Position numbers and translations under genes: made by a program. Source: Methanolobus sp. ZRKC5 (GTDB lineage Archaea > Halobacteriota > Methanosarcinia > Methanosarcinales > Methanosarcinaceae). Taken from it: a DNA stretch of 64,000 bases. Every line of letters begins with the position of its first letter. The stretch's first letter is position 1. Positions 25,222-34,808 of this stretch are shown here, in pieces. A model generated the notes under the pieces. The model worked only from the letters and a program-made list of their open reading frames with translations. It did no database searches and was not told where the DNA came from. The stretch lies in assembly GCF_038446525.1 (NCBI RefSeq), contig NZ_CP151792.1, forward strand, positions 2,170,001 through 2,234,000. The letters run 5' to 3'.

Positions 25222-25786
25222 GTCCAATAATGAAACAATAGTAATTGTAGGGAAAATAGTCCTTATATCGGTTGTGGCAGCTCTCTTGTTGGGTATTACT
25301 TATGTTCCTACGAGTGCACAGCTTAAGATCAATGAGGAAACTGCCCGAACAGCTATACTAGGTGAACTTATTCCGGAAGCCAACAATAACTTCGAAGCTG
25401 TTGAAGGCGATTTGGTTGATGATGATGGCAACCGTGATGTTCTTTACTATCGTGCAAAGGATTCTTCTGGTAATATCATCGGTTACGCTTTCTTCAAGCA
25501 GCAGGCAGGTGCTCAAGGCCCGCTGGTTATAGCAGGTGGTGTTGATGACTCATTTGCAACAGTTCGTGGAATGGATGTTTTGAGTCATGAAGAGACGCCT
25601 GGTCTGGGTGCAAAGATAATAGAAGATGACTTCAGGAGCCAGTTCAATGGTATTCCAGTAGCTTCACTGAGTCTTTCCAGTTCAGGTGGAGCAGTTGACT
25701 CTATTACCGGTGCAACGATATCCTCCCAGGCTGTCATAGATGCACTGAATTCCAAGATAATTGAGATAGAAGAGGCAGAGGAGTGA
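25214..25786 (+). CDS. rnfG: Rnf complex subunit RnfG
   Basis: A 190-residue protein with one N-terminal membrane helix (IVIVGKIVLISVVAALLLGI) and an external FMN-binding domain. HEETPGLGAKI and DSITGATISSQAV (about residues 157-170) form the flavinylation site; the Thr of GAT receives FMN from ApbE. It overlaps the end of rnfD. Confidence 0.96.
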   Translation: MSESNNETIVIVGKIVLISVVAALLLGITYVPTSAQLKINEETARTAILGELIPEANNNFEAVEGDLVDDDGNRDVLYYRAKDSSGNIIGYAFFKQQAGAQGPLVIAGGVDDSFATVRGMDVLSHEETPGLGAKIIEDDFRSQFNGIPVASLSLSSSGGAVDSITGATISSQAVIDALNSKIIEIEEAEE

Positions 25787-25790
25787 TATT

Positions 25791-26405
25791 ATGGACCCTT
25801 TAAGTGAATATATTCGTGGTATTACACGAGACAACCCGATTTTCGGACTTGTTCTGGGCCTCTGTCCTACGCTGGCAGTGACCACATCAGTCGAAAATGC
25901 AATCGGTATGTCCGCAGGTACTGCATTTGTGTTGATTTGTTCAAACATTTTCGTTTCAGCCCTGAGGAAACAGATTCCTTCGGCTGTAAGACTTCCAATA
26001 TTCATTATCATTATAGCGACCTTCGTGTCCATTGTAAAGATGATAATGCAGGCGTATTTCCCGCCCATGTACGCAGCGTTAGGTGTTTTCATACCGCTTA
26101 TTGTGGTAAACTGTATCATCATCGGACGTGCTGAGGCATACGCTAACAAGAATAATGTGTTCTATTCTTTCATAGATGGTCTTGGTATTTCCACAGGTTT
26201 CCTGTTGGTACTGATGCTCATCGGTGGTATAAGGGAAATTCTAGGTACGGGACAGATAGTAACATTTGACTTTACTCTGATCACCCTGCCTATCAATCCG
26301 TCAGTTACCACAATGATATTGCCTCCGGGTGCTTTCCTTACAATAGGAGCACTAATGGGAATTGTGAACTATCAAAAGGAAAAGAAGAGAGCAAAGGGTG
26401 GTTAA
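25791..26405 (+). CDS. rnfE: Rnf complex subunit RnfE
   Basis: A 204-residue integral membrane protein of the NqrDE/RnfAE family with about six helices: FGLVLGLCPTLAVTTSVENAIGM near the N-terminus and the conserved GVFIPLIVVNCIIIGRAEAYA. With RnfA it forms the membrane core and the 2Fe2S/ion pathway. Starts 4 bp after rnfG. Confidence 0.96.
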   Translation: MDPLSEYIRGITRDNPIFGLVLGLCPTLAVTTSVENAIGMSAGTAFVLICSNIFVSALRKQIPSAVRLPIFIIIIATFVSIVKMIMQAYFPPMYAALGVFIPLIVVNCIIIGRAEAYANKNNVFYSFIDGLGISTGFLLVLMLIGGIREILGTGQIVTFDFTLITLPINPSVTTMILPPGAFLTIGALMGIVNYQKEKKRAKGG

Positions 26406-26406
26406 A

Positions 26407-26994
26407 ATGGTGGAAAAAGCATTATTTGCCATCTTTATGGATGGTATCTTCATTAAGAATTTCCTGCTTATCCAGTTCCTTGGTCTTTGTTCCTTTGTGG
26501 GTGTGACCAAGGATGTCAAGAGTGCCGCAGGAATGTCAGGAGCCGTGGTCTTTGTTATGGCACTGGCGTCCACTGTATCGTATCTGATCTATACATACAT
26601 CCTTGTCCCGACAAAGATGGAATTCCTTGATCTTATCAGTTTCATTGTTGTAATAGCAGCACTTGTACAATTGGTGGAGTTTGTTGTAAGGAAGAATATT
26701 CCGTCACTTTACCGCTCACTTGGTATTTACCTGCCGCTGATAACAACCAACTGTGCAGTTTTGGGGGTAGTATTACTGAATGTTAATTCAGAATACAACT
26801 TCATGCAGAGTGTGGTATTCGGTATTTCCGCAGGTCTTGGATATACTATTGTAATGTTGATGATGGCTGCCATCAGGGAGCGTTCGACCTTTGTGAATGT
26901 CCCGTCGTCTATCAGGGGATTGCCACAGGCATTCTTTATCGCAACGATGCTTTCTATGGCTTTTGTTAACTACTTCTGGGTGATTCCTATATGA
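26407..26994 (+). CDS. rnfA: Rnf complex subunit RnfA
   Basis: A 195-residue membrane protein, paralogue of RnfE with inverted topology: FIKNFLLIQFLGLCSFVGVTK at the N-terminus and LGIYLPLITTNCAVLGVVLLN in the middle; each has the single conserved Cys that binds the intramembrane 2Fe2S centre. The ATG at 26407 directly follows the rnfE stop; an in-frame GTG at 26398 is an alternative. Overlaps rnfB by 4 bp. Confidence 0.96.
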   Translation: MVEKALFAIFMDGIFIKNFLLIQFLGLCSFVGVTKDVKSAAGMSGAVVFVMALASTVSYLIYTYILVPTKMEFLDLISFIVVIAALVQLVEFVVRKNIPSLYRSLGIYLPLITTNCAVLGVVLLNVNSEYNFMQSVVFGISAGLGYTIVMLMMAAIRERSTFVNVPSSIRGLPQAFFIATMLSMAFVNYFWVIPI

Positions 26995-27791
26995 GCGAGT
27001 TAGTTACTTTACTTGTACAGGCCACAGCCATCCTTGGTGGTCTTGGGCTTGCTGTTGGTGTTATGCTCATTGTGGCATCAAAGAAGTTCAAGGTAGAGAC
27101 CAATCCACTCGTCGATGAGATTGTGGAAGTTCTTCCCGGGGCTAATTGTGGTGCCTGTGGTTATGCAGGCTGCGCTGACTTTGCAGAACGTGTGGTAAAC
27201 GAAGGTGCTCCTATCAATGGTTGTCCTGTTGGTGGCTTTGATGTTGCCAAGGAAATAGGCGGCATACTCGGTCAGGAAGTTTCAGAAGGCGAAGAACAGT
27301 ATCCTTTTGTCAAGTGTAACGGCGGTCTTAATTGTGTTGACCGTTTCGAGTACGTGGGCTTTGAGGACTGTAAGGCTGTCATGTTGCTCTCAGATGGGGA
27401 GAAAGGCTGTAATTATGGATGTACGGGCAGGGGAACCTGCGTGCGGGCATGTCCGTTTGACGCTCTTTCTATTGGTGAAGACCGTTTGCCTCATGTGAAC
27501 AAGAACCTGTGTACCAGCTGTGGACTATGTATTGCTTCATGTCCAAATGACATTCTAGAGTTTGCCAGGGAATCTGAACAGGTTCATGTACTTTGTATGT
27601 CACACGATAAAGGCAAGGCTGTAAAAGCTTCCTGTACCGTGGGTTGCATCGGATGTAAAATATGTGAGAAGAACTGTCCGGAAGAGGCTATAACGGTAAC
27701 TAACTTCCTTGCGGTTATCGATCAGGAAAAATGTACGGCATGTGGGATATGTGTGGAAAAATGTCCACAGAATACAATTGCTATCAGGTGA
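26991..27791 (+). CDS. rnfB: Rnf complex subunit RnfB (polyferredoxin)
   Basis: A 266-residue protein: an N-terminal membrane helix, then a CxxCGxxxC-type cluster (GANCGACGYAGCADFAE), then three further 4Fe4S ferredoxin motifs (CTSCGLCIASCP, CIGCKICEKNCP, CTACGICVEKCP) plus CNYGCTGRGTCVRACP, so about six clusters may be bound. It is the ferredoxin-oxidising subunit. This long form with extra clusters is typical of methanogen Rnf. Confidence 0.96.
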   Translation: MSELVTLLVQATAILGGLGLAVGVMLIVASKKFKVETNPLVDEIVEVLPGANCGACGYAGCADFAERVVNEGAPINGCPVGGFDVAKEIGGILGQEVSEGEEQYPFVKCNGGLNCVDRFEYVGFEDCKAVMLLSDGEKGCNYGCTGRGTCVRACPFDALSIGEDRLPHVNKNLCTSCGLCIASCPNDILEFARESEQVHVLCMSHDKGKAVKASCTVGCIGCKICEKNCPEEAITVTNFLAVIDQEKCTACGICVEKCPQNTIAIR

Positions 27792-27795
27792 TCAT

Positions 27796-28128
27796 ATGAC
27801 ATATAAAACAAAGATAGGCCTGGATGAGAATATCGTAGCAGCACTTAGTTATCTGGGATTCTGGATAACAGGAATAATATTCCTGTTGATCGAGCCGGAA
27901 AACAAATTCGTCAGGTTCCATGCAATGCAGTCACTGCTTATATTCCTCCCACTTTCATTATTGATATTCATAGTGGGATGGATTCCATATGTTGGCTGGA
28001 TAATTGCAGATTTCCTTGGATTCGGTGCACTCTTTTTGATATTGATATTTGTAATAATCGCATACAGGGGTATTTTGTTAAAGGTTCCTGTTGTGGGTAG
28101 CTACGCTTACAAACTGATCAATCAGTGA
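27796..28128 (+). CDS. DUF4870-like membrane protein, last gene of the rnf operon
   Basis: A 110-residue protein from the ATG at 27796 (MTYKTKIGLDENIVAALSYL) with three membrane helices and the NKFVRFHAMQSLL motif of DUF4870/Tic20-like proteins. It starts 4 bp after rnfB. M. acetivorans has a membrane protein of unknown function in the same place (MA0665, from memory), so it is probably a bona fide Rnf-linked gene. Function unknown. Confidence 0.85.
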   Translation: MTYKTKIGLDENIVAALSYLGFWITGIIFLLIEPENKFVRFHAMQSLLIFLPLSLLIFIVGWIPYVGWIIADFLGFGALFLILIFVIIAYRGILLKVPVVGSYAYKLINQ

Positions 28129-28132
28129 GTTA

Positions 28133-28176
28133 ATACAGGAAATGCCTTATCTGGCATTAAATCCTGTATCTTTTTT
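28133..28176 (+). terminator. Terminator of the mmcA-rnf operon
   Basis: Long hairpin: arms ATACAGGA..AATGCC (28133-28146) and GGCATT..TCCTGTAT (28153-28169), followed by a T run. It lies 5 bp after the last gene of the operon. Confidence 0.8.
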
Positions 28177-28248
28177 ATTTACGAAAACTTAAAAAACTAC
28201 ATCTTCCTATTATTGCAGGAATGTACATTTTTATGCGGAGGGTTTGAA

Positions 28249-29211
28249 ATTAAAGAAGAGATATGGATTGAAAAGTATAGGCCCTTTAAGCTCGATGACG
28301 TGGTCGGTCAGAAAGAGGCAATAGAAAGGCTCAAATCGTACGTAAAAACGAGGAACCTTCCACATCTTCTTTTCTCAGGTCCTCCGGGAGTTGGAAAGAC
28401 GGCAACTTCAGTATCTATTGCACGCGAGCTTTTTGGAGATTCATGGCGTGAGAATTTCACAGAACTCAATGCTTCCGATGAACGAGGGATTGATGTTGTC
28501 AGGACAAAGATTAAGAATTTTGCAAAAACAACACCAATTGGAGGTGCAGATTTCAAAGTCATTTTCCTCGATGAAGCTGATGCCCTGACATCAGATGCCC
28601 AGTCAGCTCTGCGGCGTACCATGGAACGCTACACCAATAACTGTCGTTTCATTCTTTCATGCAATTATTCATCCAAGATAATCGAACCGATCCAGTCAAG
28701 ATGCGCTGTTTACAGGTTCCGTCCTCTCTCTGATGATGCTGTTGCTGAACGTGTCCGTTTTGTGGCACAGAACGAAGGTCTGGATATCGCCGACGATGGT
28801 GTGGATGCCATCACGTACATTGCTCAGGGTGATATGAGAAAAGCGATAAATGCCCTTCAGGCTGCAGCTCTTGTTGAAGATACCATTCATAAGGATGCAA
28901 TATACAAGATCACCGCAACAGCTAGGCCTGAGCAGGTACGTGAACTTATTGCAACCGCTCTGGAAGGTAATTTTAGTGTTGCCAGGAAACACCTTGATGT
29001 TCTTCTGCTTGAGCAGGGTCTTTCAGGTGAGGACGTGGTCGGACAGATATACAGAGCTATGTTTGAGATAGAGATTCCTGAAAAAAGAATGGTTGAACTT
29101 ATAGATGTTATAGGTGAGATCGATTTCCGGCTAACAGAAGGGGCAAATGAGAGAATACAGCTTGAATCCCTGCTGGCACACTTTGCACTATCTGGAAAGG
29201 AATATCAGTGA
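28249..29211 (+). CDS. rfcS: Replication factor C small subunit
   Basis: About 320 residues of an AAA+ clamp loader. Walker [14 protein letters not shown], Walker [21 protein letters not shown], arginine-finger region [15 protein letters not shown] and a helical collar at the C-terminus. It loads PCNA with RfcL. The conserved N-terminus is [20 protein letters not shown]. The only canonical start upstream is a TTG at 28213 without a ribosome binding site, giving an odd extension ([10 protein letters not shown]). A strong GGAGGG (28237-28242) instead lies six bases before an ATT (28249-28251), which would be a non-canonical start. I list the ATT as the better-supported choice, with 28213 as the alternative. 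Confidence 0.95.
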   Translation: MKEEIWIEKYRPFKLDDVVGQKEAIERLKSYVKTRNLPHLLFSGPPGVGKTATSVSIARELFGDSWRENFTELNASDERGIDVVRTKIKNFAKTTPIGGADFKVIFLDEADALTSDAQSALRRTMERYTNNCRFILSCNYSSKIIEPIQSRCAVYRFRPLSDDAVAERVRFVAQNEGLDIADDGVDAITYIAQGDMRKAINALQAAALVEDTIHKDAIYKITATARPEQVRELIATALEGNFSVARKHLDVLLLEQGLSGEDVVGQIYRAMFEIEIPEKRMVELIDVIGEIDFRLTEGANERIQLESLLAHFALSGKEYQ

Positions 29212-29711
29212 GTCTTGAAGCACTGGTACTGGAGTTGCTTTCTTCGGTACCCCACTGGTTTGCAACGGTTATAATCGGTGCCCTGCCTGTATTTGAGTTA
29301 AGGGGAGCCATACCTATTGCTTTGGGTATATATGGTATGAATCCGGTTGCTGCTTACTTTTTTGCAGTGCTGGGTAATATGGTGCCTGTGGTCCCGTTGC
29401 TTCTTTATCTTGATCCGGTTTCGAACTACCTCAGGAGATATACAATATTTGATGAATTTTTCTCATGGCTATTTGGAAGAACTCAGCGTAACCACTCGGA
29501 AAGATTTGAAAAATATGGTACTCTTGCACTGACAATATTTGTGGCAATCCCGCTACCTGTTACAGGTGCATGGACTGGATGCGCGGCAGCCTTTGTTTTC
29601 GGAATCAAATTCAGGCATGCATTACTTGCAATACTTGCAGGTGTACTTATAGCCGGTATTATAGTCAGTGTTGTTGCCTTGACCGGAATAAGCCTTTTAA
29701 GTCTCATATGA
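29208..29711 (+). CDS. COG2426-family membrane protein (small multidrug export-like)
   Basis: A 167-residue membrane protein with about four helices and the family signature [20 protein letters not shown], then [26 protein letters not shown]. Members are annotated as small multidrug export proteins, but transport has not been firmly shown. GTG start overlapping the rfcS stop by 4 bp, implying co-translation. Confidence 0.85.
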   Translation: MSLEALVLELLSSVPHWFATVIIGALPVFELRGAIPIALGIYGMNPVAAYFFAVLGNMVPVVPLLLYLDPVSNYLRRYTIFDEFFSWLFGRTQRNHSERFEKYGTLALTIFVAIPLPVTGAWTGCAAAFVFGIKFRHALLAILAGVLIAGIIVSVVALTGISLLSLI

Positions 29712-29756
29712 TGCTTTTTATGATCATAGAAATGTAAAGAAAAAAGTAAATGGGTA

Positions 29757-29969
29757 TTATCTACCCAGCATTTCTTTTGCGAGCTTGATATCCTCGGCTT
29801 TTACAGTTTTTCTGCCAGCATGTTCAGCAAGCTTGATAGCTTCTCTGGATATTTCAAGTCCAAATTCTTCCAGGATCTCAGTAAGTTCCATTCCTGCTGA
29901 TTCACTTACTCTTTGTGCTCCTGCATTTCTTATAACTCTCTCAATAGGTGCAAATGGTATTATTGTCAT
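29757..29969 (-). CDS. Archaeal histone
   Basis: A 70-residue histone fold: MTIIPFAPIERVIRNAGAQR, then ESAGMELTEILEEFGLEISR and AGRKTVKAEDIKLAKEML. All three helices and the RKT/DI contacts of HMf-type histones are present, without tails. It would wrap DNA as dimers or longer hypernucleosomes. The ATG at 29969 fits the family length; the frame is open upstream to 30023 but that extension is not histone-like. Monocistronic. Confidence 0.95.
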   Translation of the reverse strand: MTIIPFAPIERVIRNAGAQRVSESAGMELTEILEEFGLEISREAIKLAEHAGRKTVKAEDIKLAKEMLGR

Positions 29970-30125
29970 AAATATCCTCTTATATGTCTTATATTTTAAA
30001 TTTAATTCAATTACACCAGTCAATTAGCAAAATAAACTATAAATAGTTTATTAATGAATTTTTAATATGGAATCAATCTGATTTATCTTATCAGAGTTAT
30101 TTTACCTGCTTGCTGACTATTACAA

Positions 30126-30560
30126 TTATTTCTTTTTCATCTTTTTTGCAAGGTCCTTTCCAAGCCTCATACACTCTGTGAGATCTTTTTCATTTGGTAC
30201 ATATTGAATTCTTAGTACCGGATCTATAACGTTCACTCCTGCTTTTCTTAGTTTCTCAGCTATTTGTACGGGAGCTTCTCCGCTCCATCCGTAAGAACCA
30301 AATGCAGCACCAATCTTTCCATCGATACCTGTCTCTATGATCTTGTCTATGAATTTGGCAATTGGGTCCAGCATTGTATAATAGAACGTTGACGAACCAA
30401 TGCAAACGGCATCATATTCGTTTATGTCTGCAGGATCCCATTCATAGAAGTTATCGATGTCTACATCCACATGTTTTTCACGTGCACCTTTTGCAATGGC
30501 TTCAGCCATCATTTTTGTGCTTCCCTGTGTGCTAAGGTATACGATTGCAAGTTTTGGCAT
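30126..30560 (-). CDS. Flavodoxin-family protein
   Basis: A 144-residue single-domain flavodoxin. FMN phosphate loop LSTQGSTKMMAEAIAKG (residues 9-25), second loop GSSTFYYTML and third region GSYGWSGEAP match the domain found at the C-terminus of FprA-type flavodiiron proteins, here standing alone. It probably carries electrons to an unidentified partner. The gene is monocistronic. Confidence 0.88.
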   Translation of the reverse strand: MPKLAIVYLSTQGSTKMMAEAIAKGAREKHVDVDIDNFYEWDPADINEYDAVCIGSSTFYYTMLDPIAKFIDKIIETGIDGKIGAAFGSYGWSGEAPVQIAEKLRKAGVNVIDPVLRIQYVPNEKDLTECMRLGKDLAKKMKKK

Positions 30561-30765
30561 TTTTCCATACTCCCCATTTATTTGAATTCAGGCATAATTT
30601 CGGCTCTTAAAAGCTTCTAACATCATCCCTTTTAAACTATGCTGTTTGATTATTCTTAAACATTTCCAGTATTTGATGACAAACTCCAATGCCTTTGTGA
30701 TAAGGTTATCTTTATTGCCAATCAGGAAATAGAATATTAATTACTTTGAACAATGGAGACTCCAG

Positions 30766-32073
30766 ATGGACGAGAAAATTGCGCCACACATAGACGAATT
30801 AACAATGGCGCTTGGAAATATAAGCAAAGAGGAGATTAGCAAGGAACTGGAAAAACTCCTTAAATATCGTGTTCCTCTTGATGAAGCGAAAAGAATCCTG
30901 AAAACCAAATATTTATCTGTTTCTTCCAACTCTGTAAAAGTAAAAGATCTTTCTCCTGGGTTGAATGGAATTGAGATCGCGGGCCGTATTCTTGATATTA
31001 TTGAAAAAACAGTGTCTATACAGGGGGAGCAGAAAACAATATTTTCAGGAACCCTGGGTGATGGAACTGGTATTTGTTCTTTTACATGTTGGGATAATAT
31101 GTCTCTACGGTCCGGGGATACTATTATGATCCGGAATGCATACACCCGGCTATGGAATAACCGTCCGGAGCTGTATTTTGGAAAGAGGTCTGCAATCACA
31201 CATTTGCAGGATAGTGAGCTCCCTGATATTGAGCAGATATCCCATTCCAATCTCAAGAAACTTGGTGAAATAGTTCCTGCAGATGTGCTTGCAAGTTCTG
31301 TGGTTCTCATCGTTGAGATGTATCACAGGGAAATAATGCTAAAAGGTCAGGAAGTGACTGTTGTAGAAGGCGTCATTGCAGATGACAGTGCAAAGCTTCC
31401 ATTTACAGCTTGGGTTTCGCTGGGAACATTTGATATCGGTGACTATATTCGTTTCGAAGGTGCTGCTGTAAGGATATTCAGAGGTTTGCCATCCATCAAT
31501 TTCAATGAGAATACTTCTATTGAACTGGTGAAGTCTGCAGAAGATCTGTCCTTTACAATGGAATCAGTAAATCAAGCCAATTCGCCCGTGGCTATTCAAC
31601 AGATCCTTGAAAAAGAAGGTATTTTCGATGTAACTGTCAGTGGCAATCTAATTTCTATCAGGCCCGGTTCTGGTCTTATCGAAAGATGTCCTGTATGCAA
31701 TCGTGTTACGCAAAAATCGGTCTGTCGTTCCCATGGTGAAGTGGAATGCCTGATGGATATGCGTATTAAGGCAATTCTTGATGATGGTACGGGAGCTGTT
31801 CATTTGATGCTTAACCGTGAACTCTCTGAGGCAATTTATGGAAAAAGTATGCCTGATGTGGAAAATATGGCTCAGGGTTCAATTTCCAATGATGCCGTAT
31901 TCACAGATATGAGAAACGTATTAACCGGTAAATATGTCACAGCACGGGGCAATTCTTCAAAGAACGAATTTGGAGTGTCGCTTGTGGCTAAATCGGTCTG
32001 GGCTCATGAGAATGACCTTCAGGAACGTGTAGATCAACTTATGGAAAAGATTGGCAGTGGATGTGATGAGTAA
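30766..32073 (+). CDS. Replication protein A, zinc-finger type (RPA paralogue 1)
   Basis: A 435-residue single-strand DNA-binding protein: N-terminal helical segment (1-60), then two or three OB folds (GIEIAGRILDIIEKT near 66; VTVVEGVIADDSAKLPFTAW near 200; VTVSGNLISIRPGSGLIERC near 290) and a zinc finger CPVCNRVTQKSVCRSHG (about 306-322) in the last OB fold. It resembles Methanosarcina RPA2/RPA3 and Haloferax Rpa. GGAG lies seven bases before the ATG. Its stop overlaps the start of the partner gene (TAATG). A second RPA operon lies at 37085-38581. Confidence 0.9.
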   Translation: MDEKIAPHIDELTMALGNISKEEISKELEKLLKYRVPLDEAKRILKTKYLSVSSNSVKVKDLSPGLNGIEIAGRILDIIEKTVSIQGEQKTIFSGTLGDGTGICSFTCWDNMSLRSGDTIMIRNAYTRLWNNRPELYFGKRSAITHLQDSELPDIEQISHSNLKKLGEIVPADVLASSVVLIVEMYHREIMLKGQEVTVVEGVIADDSAKLPFTAWVSLGTFDIGDYIRFEGAAVRIFRGLPSINFNENTSIELVKSAEDLSFTMESVNQANSPVAIQQILEKEGIFDVTVSGNLISIRPGSGLIERCPVCNRVTQKSVCRSHGEVECLMDMRIKAILDDGTGAVHLMLNRELSEAIYGKSMPDVENMAQGSISNDAVFTDMRNVLTGKYVTARGNSSKNEFGVSLVAKSVWAHENDLQERVDQLMEKIGSGCDE

Positions 32074-32951
32074 TGGTTGAGCGAGAAGTGGCACACAGGA
32101 TGTTTGCCAAGGAATTCAATGATTCCCGTTTTAATTTGTATTCTAATTCTTCTTCATCTGGAAATCAGGATATTTATTCTCCTAATTTTATCATAAGTCC
32201 CACAGGACTGAAAGTGAACAGAATCTTTATGGTGGGTGTGGTCACAGAAGTGGATAGGCTATCAGACCAAGCCGGTAGTGAAAAAGAGTTATGGAGGGCA
32301 CGTATCTCTGACCCGACCGGTGCTTTTACAGTCTACGCAGGTAGTTACCAGCCTGAAGCTTCATTCTTCCTTTCAAATGTAAACGTGCCTTCGTATGTAA
32401 TGGTTCTTGGCAAGGTTCGTTCATATGAGCCAGGAGATGGCTCTGTTTATGTTTCCTTGCGACCGGAGGAGATTAATTATGTAGATGAGTCAGTGCGTGA
32501 CAGGTGGATAGTAGATACTGCAGAAATGACTCTTGACCGTCTGGATGCGTTTGATAGATTTTTCTCTTCAGGTACTGATAATGAAAAAATTACTGACAGG
32601 ATGTCTGTATGTAATATTCCGCAGACACTTGCAAGTGGAATGTGCCTTTCACTGGATTATTATCACAAGGATAAGGAATACTATAACTCCTTAAAAAGTG
32701 TTGTCAAACAAGCCCTGTGCACCATTAGTAAGTCATCTGCTCAGCAGGATGTGGAACCTGATTATGAGCATATTATCCAGTCTGTCCTTGAAAGTATTGA
32801 TGATGGAAGTGGTTTTGAATATTTCAACTACATTGGGAAAGCAGTTTCTCAAGGTGTCCCTGAGCGAATTGCCGATTCAACATTGAAATCTTTGTTATCA
32901 AAGGGGCATATATATGAACCAAAGGCGGGCTTTTTCAAAGTTATACATTAA
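32073..32951 (+). CDS. RPA-associated protein (COG3390 type), paralogue 1
   Basis: A 292-residue protein beginning VEREVAHRMFAKEFNDSRFN, with an OB fold (NRIFMVGVVTEVDRL, WRARISDPTGAFTVYAGSYQP, VMVLGKVRSYEP, VSLRPEEINYVD) and a longer C-terminal winged-helix-like part (SVLESIDDGSGFEYF). In Haloferax, the equivalent rpap genes are co-transcribed with rpa and their products bind RPA. The ATG overlaps the RPA stop by one base. The partner at 38015 lacks the C-terminal 100 residues. Confidence 0.9.
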   Translation: MVEREVAHRMFAKEFNDSRFNLYSNSSSSGNQDIYSPNFIISPTGLKVNRIFMVGVVTEVDRLSDQAGSEKELWRARISDPTGAFTVYAGSYQPEASFFLSNVNVPSYVMVLGKVRSYEPGDGSVYVSLRPEEINYVDESVRDRWIVDTAEMTLDRLDAFDRFFSSGTDNEKITDRMSVCNIPQTLASGMCLSLDYYHKDKEYYNSLKSVVKQALCTISKSSAQQDVEPDYEHIIQSVLESIDDGSGFEYFNYIGKAVSQGVPERIADSTLKSLLSKGHIYEPKAGFFKVIH

Positions 32952-33070
32952 ATATGTTGATTTAGTTTCTAATGTGTTTTTGTATGCGACATACTTAAAT
33001 ATGCAAAAATATTAGACCTGATAAGTAATTCAATACATTAACTGCACATTTTATCAAAGAAGGTTAATTC

Positions 33071-33658
33071 ATGGAACATGATGAGATAATAGAAAATGTA
33101 AAAAACAGTATCATCAATATGAAGGGTGTAGGAAATACACTTCTCCTTAATGAAGATGATCGGGAAATTATCAGGGAGCTTGAGAAAAAAGCTGATGAGA
33201 TGACTCTGATGGGACTTGGCCGGGGTGACAATAAAGGTGTAAAGACCGTTTTGAAGAATGACGTTATTTTTGCTTTTACCACAAGTATGGATTTCAACTG
33301 GCCCGAAGGTCCAAATGTCATCCTAATGCACAATGACTGTGTTGTAGGTCAAGACCTCGATGATGAGGCAAAACTTGAGGAAATGAAAACCTGCACAGAT
33401 AAACTTGTTATTGGTAACATTGTTATATATGACACAAGTGTACTCAAGAAAATGGATGGTAAGAAAGATCCGTTAATTGTTGTATTGCCACCTAAGCCAT
33501 GTGAAGAAGTAGAGTGTGTGGATGAGGTTTGTAATGCAGTGCTCGCTTCCCCTTCTCCTCCAAGTGATGAGTACCTCAAGGAGAAGATGGGACTCGACAA
33601 TCTTCACGGAACAGGTACTTTTTTACTGGGATTCGATTTTGATTGTTCCTGTAAGTGA
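33071..33658 (+). CDS. Conserved hypothetical protein with Cys-rich C-terminal half
   Basis: A 195-residue soluble protein that I do not recognise. N-terminal alpha-beta region (NSIINMKGVGNTLLLNEDDR) and then strands with FAFTTSMDFNWPEGPNVILM and NIVIYDTSVLKKMDG. The C-terminal half has CEEVECVDEVC and ends DCSCK, which could bind metal. GAAGG lies upstream of the ATG. It stands alone between the RPA operon and the aldolase gene. It may be a methanogen-specific family. Confidence 0.75.
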   Translation: MEHDEIIENVKNSIINMKGVGNTLLLNEDDREIIRELEKKADEMTLMGLGRGDNKGVKTVLKNDVIFAFTTSMDFNWPEGPNVILMHNDCVVGQDLDDEAKLEEMKTCTDKLVIGNIVIYDTSVLKKMDGKKDPLIVVLPPKPCEEVECVDEVCNAVLASPSPPSDEYLKEKMGLDNLHGTGTFLLGFDFDCSCK

Positions 33659-33843
33659 TGATCTATCTGGTGTTTGTTCTTGCAAGCACCTGATTTCTTA
33701 TTTTTAATCTATTCAAGTCTGCCTTTTGCTTCTGATTCTTATTGATCTTTAATCAACAATACATTATTTTTTGACTTTCGGTTAACCTGTCAGATAACTG
33801 TGAATTCAATTAAAATCAAAAAAGATAAGTGAAATTAAAAAAG

Positions 33844-33875
33844 AAAAGGTGCATGGTTAAACCAATGCACCTTTT
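33844..33875 (-). terminator. Terminator of the aldolase gene
   Basis: Perfect 11-bp inverted repeat aaaaggtgcat / atgcacctttt with a self-complementary loop; on the minus strand a T-rich tract follows. It starts 10 bp after the aldolase stop codon. Confidence 0.8.
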
Positions 33876-33884
33876 AAATGCAAA

Positions 33885-34808
33885 TTATTCGCCTTTGTAT
33901 ATCTTGAATGCATCTTCAACAGAAGCATTCTCAATAGTGATGGCATAGATGGCGTTACATAGCCTGAGAGCTTCGTCGAGTGGTCTCTGGTGTATATTCC
34001 TTCCTGTTGCGTTACCCTCTGCACCACTAACGTGAATCTGTGTATGGAGTTTCTTAAGGAAGTCTTGTGGGTCATCACTGGACCCACCTGCGCAAACAAC
34101 CTTTGTTCTTCCTGCTGCAAGGACTGCTTCTTTGAATGCTTCTTCTGTTTTCATTCCTTCAGCGTTTGGATAGTTTACCTTCACAAAGTCTGCATTAAGG
34201 CATGCTCCAACACCTGTAGCACCTGCAATGAGGTGTGGGTCCTTTTCATTTTGTACGGCTTCTCCTCTTGGATATATCCAGAGTACTGTTATCATTCCGT
34301 ACTTGTGTGCCTCATATATCATTTGTGCAGCCTGTTGGAACATATCGGCTTCATAGGCACTTCCAAGGTATAGGGTATATCCTATTCCCATTATCTTAAG
34401 ACCGCTATTATCGCGGAACTGGGCCACCTGCTCCATATCATACCACTGATTACTGAATGGGTCGTCTTGCTTTGTTTTCACAAGGTGGGATTTGGAGTTG
34501 ACTTTAACAAGATATGGTACATCAGAGTAATCCATTCCGTACCTGGCAATCAGGCCCATCTGTGTAGCAAAGACTCCGATATTTGAGTTTGCAGCTATTC
34601 TGAAAAGGTGCTCAGGGTCATTGTCGTCTGAGGGTATACCTTCTCCAAAAAAGTCATCATTAAGATGTTCGACTTTCTGATCACCTGCAAAAAGCATCAA
34701 TCTGCCAGTGTTTCGGGTAATCTCCATGTAATTCTTAATGTATGTCTCACGTGCTTCATGCGGCACATCTAATGGAACTTTTACGTCTTCTTCTTTTATT
34801 AAGACCAT
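33885..34808 (-). CDS. Class I fructose-bisphosphate aldolase-like enzyme (DeoC/LacD type)
   Basis: A 307-residue TIM-barrel protein from ATG 34808 (MVLIKEEDVKVPLDVPHEAR). Motifs: LMLFAGDQKVEHLND, ITVLWIYPRGEAVQ, ADFVKVNYPNAEG (Schiff-base Lys) and KVVCAGGSSDDPQDFL. It is COG1830-like and could be the gluconeogenic aldolase; the same superfamily includes the ADH synthase used for aromatic amino acids, but the sequence is closer to Methanosarcina fructose-bisphosphate aldolases. GAGTGA precedes the ATG and overlaps an in-frame GTG (34817). FBPase is encoded 14 kb away. Confidence 0.82.
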   Translation of the reverse strand: MVLIKEEDVKVPLDVPHEARETYIKNYMEITRNTGRLMLFAGDQKVEHLNDDFFGEGIPSDDNDPEHLFRIAANSNIGVFATQMGLIARYGMDYSDVPYLVKVNSKSHLVKTKQDDPFSNQWYDMEQVAQFRDNSGLKIMGIGYTLYLGSAYEADMFQQAAQMIYEAHKYGMITVLWIYPRGEAVQNEKDPHLIAGATGVGACLNADFVKVNYPNAEGMKTEEAFKEAVLAAGRTKVVCAGGSSDDPQDFLKKLHTQIHVSGAEGNATGRNIHQRPLDEALRLCNAIYAITIENASVEDAFKIYKGE

